From NCBI GenBank assembly GCA_903970285.1, contig CAJCHN010000148.1, forward strand, positions 1 to 64,000: 64,000 nt of DNA, given 5' to 3'. The notes below the pieces were generated by a model. That model made no database searches. It was not told the origin of the DNA and saw nothing but the letters and a program-made list of their open reading frames with translations. Origin of the DNA: Rhodanobacteraceae bacterium. Lineage in GTDB: Bacteria > Acidobacteriota > Terriglobia > Terriglobales > Acidobacteriaceae. A program made the position numbers and the translations under genes. Positions 37,704 to 49,300 of this stretch are shown here, in pieces; within the stretch, counting starts at the first letter, position 1; each line of letters starts with the position of its first letter.

Positions 37704-38138
37704 ATGCCGCCCCGCAAATCCATCACGCTCACTCCCGCCGAACTCAGGCTGATGCGCGTCCTCTGGAGCTGCGGCGAGTCCGCTGTCTCTGACATCGTCC
37801 GCCAGGTCGAAGCGCTGGCTTACACCTCGGTTCTCACCACGATTCGAGTGCTCGAAACCAAGGGCTACGTCCGCCATCGCCAGCAGGGTCGCGCCTTCCT
37901 CTACAGCGCGACGATTCAGGAGTCGGAGGCCAGCCGCTCCGAGGTGCGCCACCTGCTCGATCGCTTCTTCGGCAACTCGCGCGAGCGCCTGCTGCTCTCG
38001 CTCCTGGGTGACGCCGAGATCGACCCCGAAGAGCTTCGCCGCCTCAAGCAGGCCATCGCCAGCGCGCCGGACGATGTGATTCCGACCACGGCTGAAGCTG
38101 TCGGTCAAGAGCGATCCCCGGAGGAGAGCGCATTGTGA
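37704..38138 (+). CDS. BlaI/MecI/CopY family transcriptional repressor
   Basis: 144 residues from the ATG at 37704. The winged-helix domain carries the family pattern LTPAELRLMRVLWSCGESAVSDIV, YTSVLTTIRVLETKGYV and GRAFLYSATI; a C-terminal dimerisation helix region follows (HLLDRFFGNS...LLSLLGD). In the classical system such repressors are cleaved after activation of a BlaR1-type M56 membrane protease, here encoded by the next gene with a 4-bp overlap. No beta-lactamase is present, so the regulon is more likely envelope-stress related, including the htrA gene downstream. The last point is inference. Confidence 0.93.
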   Translation: MPPRKSITLTPAELRLMRVLWSCGESAVSDIVRQVEALAYTSVLTTIRVLETKGYVRHRQQGRAFLYSATIQESEASRSEVRHLLDRFFGNSRERLLLSLLGDAEIDPEELRRLKQAIASAPDDVIPTTAEAVGQERSPEESAL

Positions 38139-39457
38139 TCCCCTTCGCCGCCACCGCCGCCGCCGCGCTCGTCTCCGCCACCTGGCAGGGGACGATCCTC
38201 ACCGTTTGCGTCGCCCTCGCGCTGCGCCTGCTGCCTGGCCTCTCGGCCGCTGTGCGCTCGCTGCTGTGGACCGCGGTCTTCCTGGTCGCCTTCGCACTGC
38301 ACTTCATTCCGGTGCATGCCTCGGCCCAGAACGGGGCCGGCCTGCACGCCGTAACCCTCCACGCCGATCCGTTGTGGAGCCTTGCTCTCGCCGCCGTCTG
38401 GCTCCTGCTCTCGCTCTTCCGCGCCGTGGAGTTCGCGCTCAGTGCTTTGCGCCTGCGCCAGATCGCCGGTCGCGCCACCGCGCTGGCCCAGCAACCCTTT
38501 CACAGCGCTTCATCCCCAGCAACACGCTCCTTTATCCTCTGCACCTCGCGGGATGTCGACCGGCCCAGCGTTCTCGGCTTCTTGCATCCGCGTATCCTCC
38601 TCCCCGCCGGCCTCGCAGAGACCCTCAGCCCCGCCGAACTCCACCAGATCCTGCTGCACGAAACCGAACACCTTCGCCGCTCGGACGACTGGACGAACCT
38701 GCTGCAGAAGCTCGCGCTCGTCCTCTTCCCGCTCAACCCAGTCCTGCTCTGGATCGAACGCCGCTTGTGCCTCGAACGCGAACTCGCCTGCGACGATCGC
38801 GTGCTTCGCGCCACCGGCGCTCCCAAGGCCTACGCAACCTGCCTTACCCGCATCGCCGAGCATGGCATGTTCAGCCGTGGGCTTTCGCTCGCCCTCGGGG
38901 CCTGGCGCCGCCAGTCCGAACTCAGCGCCCGCGTCCACCGCATCCTCAGCCGGCCGGGCCGCACCTTCACCGGCACCCAGACCAGCTTCGCCGCGGCAGC
39001 CATGCTGCTCGGCGTGGTAACAGCCTCTGCCACCCTGGCCCGGGCCCCGCGCCTGATCACGTTCAGCGCAGCCCCGGCAGCGCGGCCCGCGCTGGTCGCT
39101 TCAGCCATCGCATCGCCGGGCCAGGCCGCGACCTTGGGGAGCTACCGAGCCGTTCCGGTCAAAGCCGTCATGCTCGTTTCAGACCGCCAACCTGCGCTTG
39201 CTCGTAGCGTTCGGCGCCGCGTCTCCGGCTCGCGGTCCGCAGCATGCAACGCCCCACGCCTGATCAAGACCACCGCGCCCATTTCCGGAGCAGCCGGTAG
39301 CGCGGTGCAGAGCCGCGCCGTCCGGACGCGTGTCGTTCTGACCCGAGCCTCTGGCGACGTCCCCCAGATTCAGCAGTTTGTGATCCCCACCGTCGCTTAC
39401 GTCCCGGCTTACGCCGCCGTCCGTACGCCTGACGGCTGGATCATCATTCAACTTTAA
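38135..39457 (+). CDS. M56 family (BlaR1-like) membrane metallopeptidase
   Basis: 440 residues from the GTG at 38135, overlapping the blaI stop (GTGA). Two or three N-terminal transmembrane helices (LLWTAVFLVAFALHFIP, LWSLALAAVWLLLSLF) precede the zinc-protease motif HETEH in ILLHETEHLRRSDDW and the downstream ERRLCLERELACDD block with the third ligand Glu. After another membrane helix the C-terminal 120 residues are extracytoplasmic and of low complexity; there is no penicillin-binding sensor domain as in true BlaR1. It should sense an envelope signal and trigger removal of the BlaI-type repressor. Confidence 0.92.
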   Translation: MIPFAATAAAALVSATWQGTILTVCVALALRLLPGLSAAVRSLLWTAVFLVAFALHFIPVHASAQNGAGLHAVTLHADPLWSLALAAVWLLLSLFRAVEFALSALRLRQIAGRATALAQQPFHSASSPATRSFILCTSRDVDRPSVLGFLHPRILLPAGLAETLSPAELHQILLHETEHLRRSDDWTNLLQKLALVLFPLNPVLLWIERRLCLERELACDDRVLRATGAPKAYATCLTRIAEHGMFSRGLSLALGAWRRQSELSARVHRILSRPGRTFTGTQTSFAAAAMLLGVVTASATLARAPRLITFSAAPAARPALVASAIASPGQAATLGSYRAVPVKAVMLVSDRQPALARSVRRRVSGSRSAACNAPRLIKTTAPISGAAGSAVQSRAVRTRVVLTRASGDVPQIQQFVIPTVAYVPAYAAVRTPDGWIIIQL

Positions 39458-39488
39458 CCCTCAACCCACTCTCGAAGGAGACCGCACG

Positions 39489-41084
<1,596 letters not shown>

Positions 41085-41110
41085 GACCAGCCTCTCTGAC
41101 GCTCCAAACA

Positions 41111-41150
41111 AAAGCCCCGCGGTCGCTTATCCGCGGGGCTTTCCTTCGTT
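41111..41150 (+). terminator. Rho-independent terminator of the blaI-M56-htrA operon
   Basis: A 12-bp perfect stem AAAGCCCCGCGG (41111-41122) / CCGCGGGGCTTT (41131-41142), an 8-nt loop and a pyrimidine-rich tail. It lies 27 bp after the htrA stop. Confidence 0.88.
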
Positions 41151-41262
41151 CTGCGGTTTCAGCGAGCAGAGGATGCAGAGAAGGGTGAATGGGTCCTGGC
41201 ATCCTGCTGATGCGCAAGATTGACGGCGGGGAGGACCCCGTCGTTCCCCCGTCTTAAGCGCT

Positions 41263-42438
41263 TTACGGCGCAGGTGGATCAAAGACCTTCACTGCCGGCA
41301 GTGCCTCGTGCTGATCGTTGAACATCGCCCGTTTGGCGATCGCTCCCTCGGCCATCGGCTCCCACCAGAACACCCCCTTGCCCAGTCCGTTCGGCGTCTC
41401 CTTCACCACCTTCACCAGCGCCGCCAGGAACTCCGCCTGACCCTCCGGCGTTTGGGGAAAAGGCGGCTTCTTGCCCTTGAACTCCTCGCCATCCCGCCAG
41501 TCGTACGCCGTCTCCACCACGATGATCGGCTTCTTGTACCGCGTGGCCTCAAATACCAGGTTGCGCCGCAGATCGTCCAGGCTGCCCTGCCACCATGGGT
41601 AATATGACTGCCCGATCACGTCGAACGGCACCCGGTTTACGATCAGGTTGTCGAAGAACCACCTGGTCGTCTCCGAGTTGCCGCCCTGGTCGATGTGGAT
41701 CATGATCAGCGGACGCGGCTGGTCCCCCTTGCCCGCCTCGGCGCCGCGCACACCCGCAGTCAGCAGCTCGGCAAACTGCGGCCACCGGTCCGGCAGCTTT
41801 CCGTCCGGCCACAGCATTCCGCTGGTAATCTCGTTGCCGATCTGAACCATCTCCGGCATCGTCCCCTGCTCGCGGAAGGCCGCCACCGTGTCGCGGGTAA
41901 AGTTGAAGACCGCCTTTACCAGCTCGTCGTGCGGAAGCTTCACCCATGCCTTCGGCGTGGTCTCGTGCGCTGGGTCAGCCCAGTCGTCCGAGTAGTGGAA
42001 GTCCAGCAGCAGGTGGAACCCGGCTGCACGCGCCGCCTTCGCCTCCGCCAGCGTGTAGGCCAGCGTGTTTGGCAGCGGCGTCGGCTCGTTCATGATGCGC
42101 AGCCGCACCCAGTTGTAGCCGTGGTGCCGCAGGATGTCGAGACCCGGATGCACCTGCCCGTCATCCTTGAACTGGATGCCTCTTGCCTCCAGGTCGCGCA
42201 GGAAAGAGACATCGGCGCCATAGATGAAGTAGGGCTGCCGCGGGGGCTGCGTCGGAGTAGCGGGAGACTGAGCCGCCTCCGGCGCAGCCGTCTGCCCGAG
42301 AGCCGGAGCCCACGGCGAAGCGAATAGCAGCAAAGAGGACAGCAGGCAAGAGAACAGCAGGGAAGAGAACAGCTGGGAACGGAACAGCGGGGAAGAGAAC
42401 AGCAGGGAAGACACTCGAAGCCCACGCATCAAAACCAT
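41263..42438 (-). CDS. GH53 endo-beta-1,4-galactanase (arabinogalactan endo-galactanase)
   Basis: 391 residues. It has a long, odd N-terminal signal region, then a (beta/alpha)8 barrel with the GH53 signatures: FIYGADVSFLRDLEARG, YNWVRLRIMNEP, LLLDFHYSDDWADP, acid/base Glu in MVQIGNEITSGMLWP, and nucleophile Glu in IIVVETAYDWRDG, ending GKGVFWWEP. It cleaves beta-1,4-galactan side chains of pectin outside the cytoplasm. The signal region consists of six 5-residue repeats of the type SSLLF, encoded by a 15-bp tandem repeat. Start at 42438, or at the ATG three codons later (42429). It lies 18 bp downstream of the NarL-type regulator gene in the same operon. Confidence 0.92.
   Translation of the reverse strand: MVLMRGLRVSSLLFSSPLFRSQLFSSLLFSCLLSSLLLFASPWAPALGQTAAPEAAQSPATPTQPPRQPYFIYGADVSFLRDLEARGIQFKDDGQVHPGLDILRHHGYNWVRLRIMNEPTPLPNTLAYTLAEAKAARAAGFHLLLDFHYSDDWADPAHETTPKAWVKLPHDELVKAVFNFTRDTVAAFREQGTMPEMVQIGNEITSGMLWPDGKLPDRWPQFAELLTAGVRGAEAGKGDQPRPLIMIHIDQGGNSETTRWFFDNLIVNRVPFDVIGQSYYPWWQGSLDDLRRNLVFEATRYKKPIIVVETAYDWRDGEEFKGKKPPFPQTPEGQAEFLAALVKVVKETPNGLGKGVFWWEPMAEGAIAKRAMFNDQHEALPAVKVFDPPAP
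42326..42415 (-). repeat. Six 15-bp tandem repeats coding for the GH53 signal peptide core
   Basis: Plus-strand units based on AGCAGGGAAGAGAAC occupy 42326-42340, 42341-42355, 42356-42370, 42371-42385, 42386-42400 and 42401-42415 with a few substitutions each. The unit is a multiple of three, so gain or loss of copies by slippage changes the length of the hydrophobic core by five residues without a frameshift. Confidence 0.85.
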
Positions 42439-42456
42439 CTCCTGATCTGAACATCG

Positions 42457-43095
42457 TTACAGATGAAGCAAACCTCGTTGCAGCGCGGTCACCACGGCCT
42501 CGGTGCGGTCGTGCACGTCCAGCCGTTCCAGGATCGCCGAGACCCTCATCTTCACCGTGATCTCCGCCAGGTCCAGCTCCGCGGCGATCTCGCGATTGCT
42601 CTTACCCTGCGCGATCCGCTCCAGGATCTCGCGCTCGCGTGCGCTCAGGTCGCTGCTGGGCGTCCGGTTGGCCAGGGTCTCCTTCACTACCTGCGGCAGA
42701 TAGCGTCCGCCAGCATGGACCCGCTTGATGGCGTCCGCCAGCAGCTGGTGCGGCAGCCCCTTGATGATGTAGCCGCGAGCTCCGGCCTGGAGCGCCTGGT
42801 GTATGTCCTCGTCGCCCTCGTAGGTGGTCAGCACGATGAAACGTGCCTCCGGAGACTCGGCCCGGATGGCTCGGATCACCTCGACTCCGCCGAGATCGGG
42901 CAGGCGGAGATCCATCAGGGTCACGTCGGGCTTGTGCTGGCGATGCAGGCCGATCGCCTCACGTCCGCCGCCCGCCTGGGCGACCGTCTCCATGCCAGGC
43001 AGGGTTCCGATCAGCGCCGCCAAGCCGATGCGCACGATCGGATGATCGTCCACCAGCATGATCCGGATGGCAGCTCCGGCCGCGGCTTTCGTCAT
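42457..43095 (-). CDS. NarL/LuxR family response regulator
   Basis: 212 residues. Receiver domain at 10-128 with the acidic pair in MLVDDHP, phospho-acceptor Asp62 in VTLMDLRLPD, Thr in FIVLTTYEGDED and Lys in YIIKGLP. The LuxR-type helix-turn-helix is at about 145-205 (LSAREREILERIAQGKSNREIAAEL, IAAELDLAEITVKMRVS). Its start codon overlaps the end of the sensor kinase gene by 4 bp, so the two form a cognate pair. Probable targets are the divergent TonB receptor and GH35 genes and the GH53 gene; this follows from context only. Confidence 0.95.
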   Translation of the reverse strand: MTKAAAGAAIRIMLVDDHPIVRIGLAALIGTLPGMETVAQAGGGREAIGLHRQHKPDVTLMDLRLPDLGGVEVIRAIRAESPEARFIVLTTYEGDEDIHQALQAGARGYIIKGLPHQLLADAIKRVHAGGRYLPQVVKETLANRTPSSDLSAREREILERIAQGKSNREIAAELDLAEITVKMRVSAILERLDVHDRTEAVVTALQRGLLHL

Positions 43096-46000
43096 CGCGT
43101 CAACTCCTCGGCAATCTCTCCCATCGTCCGCTTCTGCTCAAGGCACAGCGCGCTGCGCGGCACCCGAATCGACACGCTGGTCCCGTGCGCGACCGCGCTC
43201 TTTACCCGCACGCTTCCACCCAGCCGCCGCACCCGTTCGCCGATGCCGACCAGGCCGAAGTGGCCCTCCGGCGCGTGCTCGGACGATTCGAAGCCCGACC
43301 CATTGTCTTCTACGGTCAGCGCGAACTCCTCCGCGCCAAAGCTGGCGCGTACGTCGATCCTGGTCGGGTTGGCGTGCAGGAGCGCATTGTAGATGGCCTC
43401 GCGGCTCGCCATCGTGATCTCATGCATGGCCGACGCGTGAAAATCGTAAGCTTCGCCGCTCACCTTGCAGCAGAACTCCACGTTCGAGGAGCGTCCCAGA
43501 CGTTCCGACAGCTTGGCCAGCGTCTCGCTGAAGTCGGCTGACTCCTGCCCGCGCAGATTCCAGACCGCCTGCCGCGCCTCGTCAATCGAGGTGGCAAGCT
43601 GGGTCCGGGCGTAGTCCAGCAGTTCGGTCTGCCCGGGCCGGCCGTCCGCCTCCGCGCTGCACGCCTCCAGCAGCAGCGAGACGCCGGTACAGCCCTGGAT
43701 CAGGGTGTCGTGCATCTCACGCGCCAGCCGGGCACGTTCCTCGAGCACGGCCTGGAACGCCAATTTCACGCGATGCAGTCTCTGCCGGTGCAGCCACCAG
43801 ATGGCGAGCGCGACCAGACCCACGCAGCCGCTGAGAAACCACCACCTCAGAAAGAAGTACTGCTGCTTGTCAATCGCCAGTGCGCGTTCGGTCAGCCGCC
43901 CGGCGCCACCCTGGAACGCACGCACGCGGAAGGTGTAGTGTCCGGCAGGCAGGTTGGTGTAATCCGCCACACGCCGATTTGATCCATAGCGCCAGTCGCG
44001 GTCGAAGCCCTCAAGCTTGTATTGAAACTGAACCGCATCCTGGGGTCCGAGCAGGATCGAGCCGTAGGAGATCTCCAGGTTGCGGTTGTCGGCGGCGAGT
44101 TCTACCGGCGAACCCGCGAGTGGAATCGTTCGCCCATCCGCCACGACCTGGTCCAGGAAGACCTTCGGCACCGCCGAGGAGTCGGCCTCGCTGGCAAGGA
44201 AATGGACCGGGCCCTTGCTGGTCGGAAACCACGCGTCTCCATCCGGTGTCATCGTGCCCGCGGGCATCGTTCCTCCGTAAAGGGGCGAGAGTTCGCCTCC
44301 CTCGGAGACGGCGAAGAAGCGCTGCGAAAGGTAGGTGTGCGAATCCCGCGCAAGCTTCTCCAGGTCGGCAACCGAGACCACGTCGACCCCTTGTGCGCCG
44401 CCCATCCAAAAACGTCCCTTCGCATCCGCAAGGATGGCATAGACGCTGTTGCTGGCGAGTCCTTGCTCCGTCGTGAAATGCATGACGCGCGAGCTAGCCG
44501 GCATCAGCCGATACAGTCCATTGTCCCGCGTGCCAAACCACAACGCCCCGCTCGCGCTCTGGTCGATCGCCCAGACCTTCTCCCCGTCAAGCGCCTCGGT
44601 TGCCGCATCCGTGACAAAGCGTTCGCCGACGAGATGGCTCAGCCCCCGGTCGGTGCCGATCCACAGGCCGCCTTCACGGTCCTCCAGCATTGCGCGCACG
44701 CTGAAGTACACTAGCCCCTCCTGCACGGTTAAGTTGCGGAGAACGCCGTGAGAGAGCCGGCTGACGCCCTCGTCGGTTGCGATCCACAGATCGCCGTTCT
44801 TGGACTCCAGGATGCCGCGAACGAAGTTGTTCACCAATCCATTCGCGGTGGTGAAGTGCTCCGCGGCCTCTCCCCGCCGCAGGCGAAAGAGGCCGCGTCC
44901 ATCTGTTCCTACCCAGAGCGTGCCATCGTGCGAGCGGAAGACGTTGCGCACACGGGCGCCGTGGAGTTCGTTGAATGTCGTTGGAATAGCGACTCCGTTG
45001 ACCACGTGAGAGAGCCGCGTGCTCGCGACCCACAGGCTGCCGTCGCGGTCTCGCGAGATGGTTTCGAAGTCGGAGTCGGACGCGTTTGGCAGCGGCACCA
45101 GCTGCACCAGCGAACGGCTGAAGCGCAGCACGCCGGCCTGCGTTCCCATCCAGACATTTCGCTCCGCATCCTCAAACAGGCTGAGCACGGTTCGGCTGGG
45201 CAGCTTGACGGTGTCCGCACGGCTGGAAGATGGGGGTGACCCCACGGCTGACAGCTTTCCGGCGCGCAGCGTATAGGCTCCCTGCCCGATGGTGCCGATC
45301 CAGAGCGTACCTTCGCTGGTCTCGCGCAGCGTGCGCACCGTGCCCTGCACCGCACGGAAGCGCTCGAAGCGCGTAGCCCCCGGCCGAAGGCACTGTAGTC
45401 CTGAGACGGTCCCCACCCATACCGTTCCATTGCTGGTTTGCAGGATCGACTTGACGCGGGTCTCGCTGTATTCGCCTACCAGCGGATAGCTGGTTGCGAT
45501 TCCGTCGCGGATAGCCACCAGCCGCGAACCGCCCACCCACACCCTGCCGTCGCGGGTCTGGGCCAGGGCGTGGACCGCCATCGCCGGGATGGCCGCGGTG
45601 TGATCCACGCGCACCGCACGCTCTGCCCCGCCGTTCGCAAGCTGGAAGAGTCCGTTGTCGGTCCCGATCCAGATGGTTCCCTGGTGGTCTTCAAGGACGG
45701 TGCGCACAAACCCATCCAGCAGGCCATCCGCCGCGCCCAACTGGCGGAACTCTCCGCCGCGCATCCGAACCAGGCCCCCGCCTTCTGTGCCGATCCACAG
45801 CGTTCCGTTCGCTGTGGTGGTCAGGCTGAAGACGCTGTTTTCTTTGAACGCCGGGGTGTTGCCTCGATCAAAGGTGACGAAGCGGGATCCGTCGAAGCGC
45901 AGCAAGCCGCCGGTGGTGCCGATCCATAAGAATCCGTCGCGGGTCTGGGCGACTGCCTGCACCGTCTGCTGCGGCAGGCCGTCCTGCGTCTGCCACACCC

Positions 46001-46244
46001 GGGTGGTGTAGTTTTCCGCCCCGGAAACGGGCGTCGAGACCGGCGCAGCCAGCGCAGCCGCTGTTCCCGCGGGCGACCCCGCGCCAGCAGGCGAAAAGGC
46101 CAGGGAAAGACCGCAGACCACAGTCAAAATCAGCGCTCTTCGAAGCTGTCCACGCACGCTTTCGATTGTGCGCCCCATCCGCGAAGGCGCACAAGCCGCC
46201 GCGAAGCGAACCTGCGATGCGGCGGCTCGCTTAGCCCGAGACAT
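43092..46244 (-). CDS. Two-component sensor histidine kinase with reg_prop beta-propellers and Y_Y_Y domain
   Basis: 1050 residues. A signal or anchor segment (about 35-55) is followed by about ten or more WIGT/LWVGT-type reg_prop repeats forming two periplasmic beta-propellers (TQDGLPQQTVQAVAQTRDG, GTLWIGTEGGGLVRM, and similar), a Y_Y_Y domain (VQFQYKLEGFDRDWRYG), one transmembrane helix (WFLSGCVGLVALAIWWLH), a HisKA_3 phospho-acceptor region with His in LAREMHDTLIQGC, and a HATPase domain (GLVGIGERVRRLGGS). The periplasmic part is the same type that binds oligosaccharides in Bacteroidetes hybrid sensors; here the regulator is a separate protein. Start at 46244; an ATG at 46178 is an alternative. 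Confidence 0.93.
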   Translation of the reverse strand: MSRAKRAAASQVRFAAACAPSRMGRTIESVRGQLRRALILTVVCGLSLAFSPAGAGSPAGTAAALAAPVSTPVSGAENYTTRVWQTQDGLPQQTVQAVAQTRDGFLWIGTTGGLLRFDGSRFVTFDRGNTPAFKENSVFSLTTTANGTLWIGTEGGGLVRMRGGEFRQLGAADGLLDGFVRTVLEDHQGTIWIGTDNGLFQLANGGAERAVRVDHTAAIPAMAVHALAQTRDGRVWVGGSRLVAIRDGIATSYPLVGEYSETRVKSILQTSNGTVWVGTVSGLQCLRPGATRFERFRAVQGTVRTLRETSEGTLWIGTIGQGAYTLRAGKLSAVGSPPSSSRADTVKLPSRTVLSLFEDAERNVWMGTQAGVLRFSRSLVQLVPLPNASDSDFETISRDRDGSLWVASTRLSHVVNGVAIPTTFNELHGARVRNVFRSHDGTLWVGTDGRGLFRLRRGEAAEHFTTANGLVNNFVRGILESKNGDLWIATDEGVSRLSHGVLRNLTVQEGLVYFSVRAMLEDREGGLWIGTDRGLSHLVGERFVTDAATEALDGEKVWAIDQSASGALWFGTRDNGLYRLMPASSRVMHFTTEQGLASNSVYAILADAKGRFWMGGAQGVDVVSVADLEKLARDSHTYLSQRFFAVSEGGELSPLYGGTMPAGTMTPDGDAWFPTSKGPVHFLASEADSSAVPKVFLDQVVADGRTIPLAGSPVELAADNRNLEISYGSILLGPQDAVQFQYKLEGFDRDWRYGSNRRVADYTNLPAGHYTFRVRAFQGGAGRLTERALAIDKQQYFFLRWWFLSGCVGLVALAIWWLHRQRLHRVKLAFQAVLEERARLAREMHDTLIQGCTGVSLLLEACSAEADGRPGQTELLDYARTQLATSIDEARQAVWNLRGQESADFSETLAKLSERLGRSSNVEFCCKVSGEAYDFHASAMHEITMASREAIYNALLHANPTRIDVRASFGAEEFALTVEDNGSGFESSEHAPEGHFGLVGIGERVRRLGGSVRVKSAVAHGTSVSIRVPRSALCLEQKRTMGEIAEELTR

Positions 46245-46385
46245 ACTTTCGTATATTCCCTATCGTTATTTGAGGAGCGTAGTGTCGTCTGCGCATCAGC
46301 CAATCTCCGGATGGTTCGCGAATACAAAGGCACGCAAGCCTTGGCGATCCCCGGAGCGGGCGCGCACCAAGCGAGGAACTCCACC

Positions 46386-49300
46386 ATGAACCGTAATTTC
46401 TACGCCGGACTTGCCGCCTCGGCGCTGATCCTGGTCGCAGGCGCTCCGGGAGCGCACGCTCAGGCAGGCCAGGCTACCCTATCCGGCACGATCACCGATC
46501 CCACCGGCGCCATTATCCCGGGCGCCAAGGCGACCCTTATCGACGAGGCCACCAAGGTGCAGCGCACCGTCATCGCCGATAAGAACGGCATCGTCACCTT
46601 CGTCGCCGTGCCTCCTTCCACCTACGATGTGCTGGTCTCCTCCACTGGATTCAAGCCCACCCGCGAGAACGGCATCGCCGTGCACATCAACGATCAGCTG
46701 GATCTGCGCAACATCGTGCTGAATATATCGGCCGGCGATGTCAGCGTCACGGTGACCAGTGAGAGCGGCGATATCACGCCCACCACCTCCGGCGAGCAGG
46801 CTTATACCCTCACGGACAAGCAGATCCAGAACCTGAACATCGAGAGCCGCAGCGCCATCGAGCTGCTGGATCTGATTCCGGGCGCGGCCAATACCGGCAA
46901 CTTCACCGGCACTTACAACCGGCAGCAGGCGGGCTTCGGTCAGAACGCCAGCACCTACACGGTCAACGGCAACCGCTTCGACCAGGTGCAGATCGTCTCT
47001 GACGGTGCCCCGGTCACCGACCTCAACACCGCCGGCGCCGCCGCGGTGACGCCCAACGTAGACATGATCTCCGAGGCCAAGGTGGAGACCAGCGCGTTTT
47101 CCGCCGTGCAGCCGAACGGTCCCATCGTCTTCAACACGCAGACCAAATCCGGCGGCGACCATTACCACGGCGAAGCCTACCTGCAGGCGCGCAATCACAT
47201 CTTCGATGCAACCGACAGCCGCGTGAAGGATGCCGGCCTGCCCAAGCCGCAGAGCAGCTTCTATTACTCGGGCTTCAATATCGGCGGCCCGGTCGTCATC
47301 CCCCACTCCAACTTCAACCACAATCACGACAAGCTCTTCTTCTTTGCCGCGACCGAGATCACCCAGCAGCATGTCGATCTGGGGCTGCAGGACGCTATCA
47401 CTCCCACTGCGGCCATGCGGACCGGGGACTTCAGCGACACCGGCTACATCTCGTCCTTGTCCGATTATGCGGTGAATACCAACCCCTGCGTCAAAGAGCC
47501 TGGGGACTGCAGCAGCACCGCCGGCATCATCAATCCCGGATTGATTGATCCCGGCGGCAAAATCCTGTTGAATGCAATTCCGCTGCCCAATGCCGACCCA
47601 ACCAAGAATGGCGGCTATAACTACGTCACCGATCTTGTGACCTCGGACCCACGCAACCAGGAAAATCTCAAGATCGACTATGCACTGAACGAGAAGACGC
47701 ACCTGTCCGCTCGATTCAACCACGAAAACGAGAACGTCCCCGCTCCCTATGGGCCGTACAACACGGTCAACTTCAATCGCACCGTCTATCCCGCGGCTCA
47801 GACCGGGCGCAACGCCTCGAACTCTCTGGTCTTCAATCTCACGCGGACCTTCAGCCCGACACTTACCAATGAACTCAACGTCTCCTACACCCGCTTTTCG
47901 CAGCGGATCGACGTCACCAACCTGGCTGCGGTATCGCTCACGGGCACAAACTATCCGTATCCCGACCTGTTCCCCGGCGTGAACGTACTTCCGAACCTCA
48001 GCTTCGATGGCGGCGTAGGCGGTGGCCTGTACATTCCCGGCGGTGAAGTTCCCCCCTACACCGGAGTGCAGAACACTACCACCATCAACGATGGATTCAC
48101 CAAGCTCCTGCACAAACATCAGCTGCAGTTCGGCTTCTATGATGTGTATGAGTCCTATAACAACCGCACTGCGTTGAACGATAACGGAACTGTGTCGCTG
48201 GGAACTTACATTCCCGAGTCCACCAACAATGAGTACGCGGACCTTTTGCTGGGTAATATCGCCGGCTATGCGCAGACCAGTCCGAATGTTGCGGCTACTC
48301 TAGCCAACAAGCGTTTCGATCTATTCGCCGAAGATACCTGGAAAGCGACCTCCCGCCTGACTGTGAACTATGGTGCTCGTCTCGACCATATTGCCTGGTG
48401 GTACGACAAGGATGGTCACATCGTTGTCTTCAACCCGAACGACTACGTCGCTTCCTCCGCGCCGAACGCCTACACCGGGCTGGAGACGCATGCGACCAAT
48501 CCCAGTGTCCCGGTCTCCGGTTCGCCCGGACTCAGCTTCCAGTTCGCGCCATCGGTCGGTTTCGCCTACGATCTGAATGGCCACGGGTCGACCATCCTGC
48601 GCGGCGGCTTTGGCACCAACTACTATGTCGATCCCGGCATCAACGCGCTCTCCGCACTCGACGCGCCACCCAATATCCAGATCTTCAGCCAGTACAACAC
48701 CAACACCAGCTACCAGAACCTGACGCTGCAAAATGCCTCACAGGAAAATCTCGCCACCATTCCGGCAACGGTGTACGGAACCGCCAGCACCACCGACCAT
48801 AGCCCTGCCGTCACGTACTCGTGGAATCTTGCTCTGGCGAAGACCCTGCCGCAGGCTCTCAAAGTAGAGGCAAGCTATGTCGGCAATACTACGCGGCATC
48901 TCAATGGCTACGCTGTCCTGAACGCCGTTCCGCTCGGAGCGGAGCAAGGACCTTACTACGGCAGCTACTACGACATGATGTATCGCCCCTACAAGAACTA
49001 TACGGAGATCGACACTCACGAGCACAATCTCAATTCGAACTACAACTCGCTCCAGGTGACGGCCTCGCGCTCCAAAGGCTCCTATAACTTCTGGTTGACC
49101 TACACTTATGGCAAGGCGATGGCCTATAACTGCGAAGATACCTTCAACGAGCGGAATTGCTATAACCCGGCGCCGTTCGACCGCTCTCAGGCGCTGAATG
49201 TCTCGTACTACATCATTCTGCCCCGGGTCAGTGAAAAGTATCTTGGCAATCACCGCGCCGTGAACGGAGCACTGGATGGATGGCAGATCTCCGGCATCGA

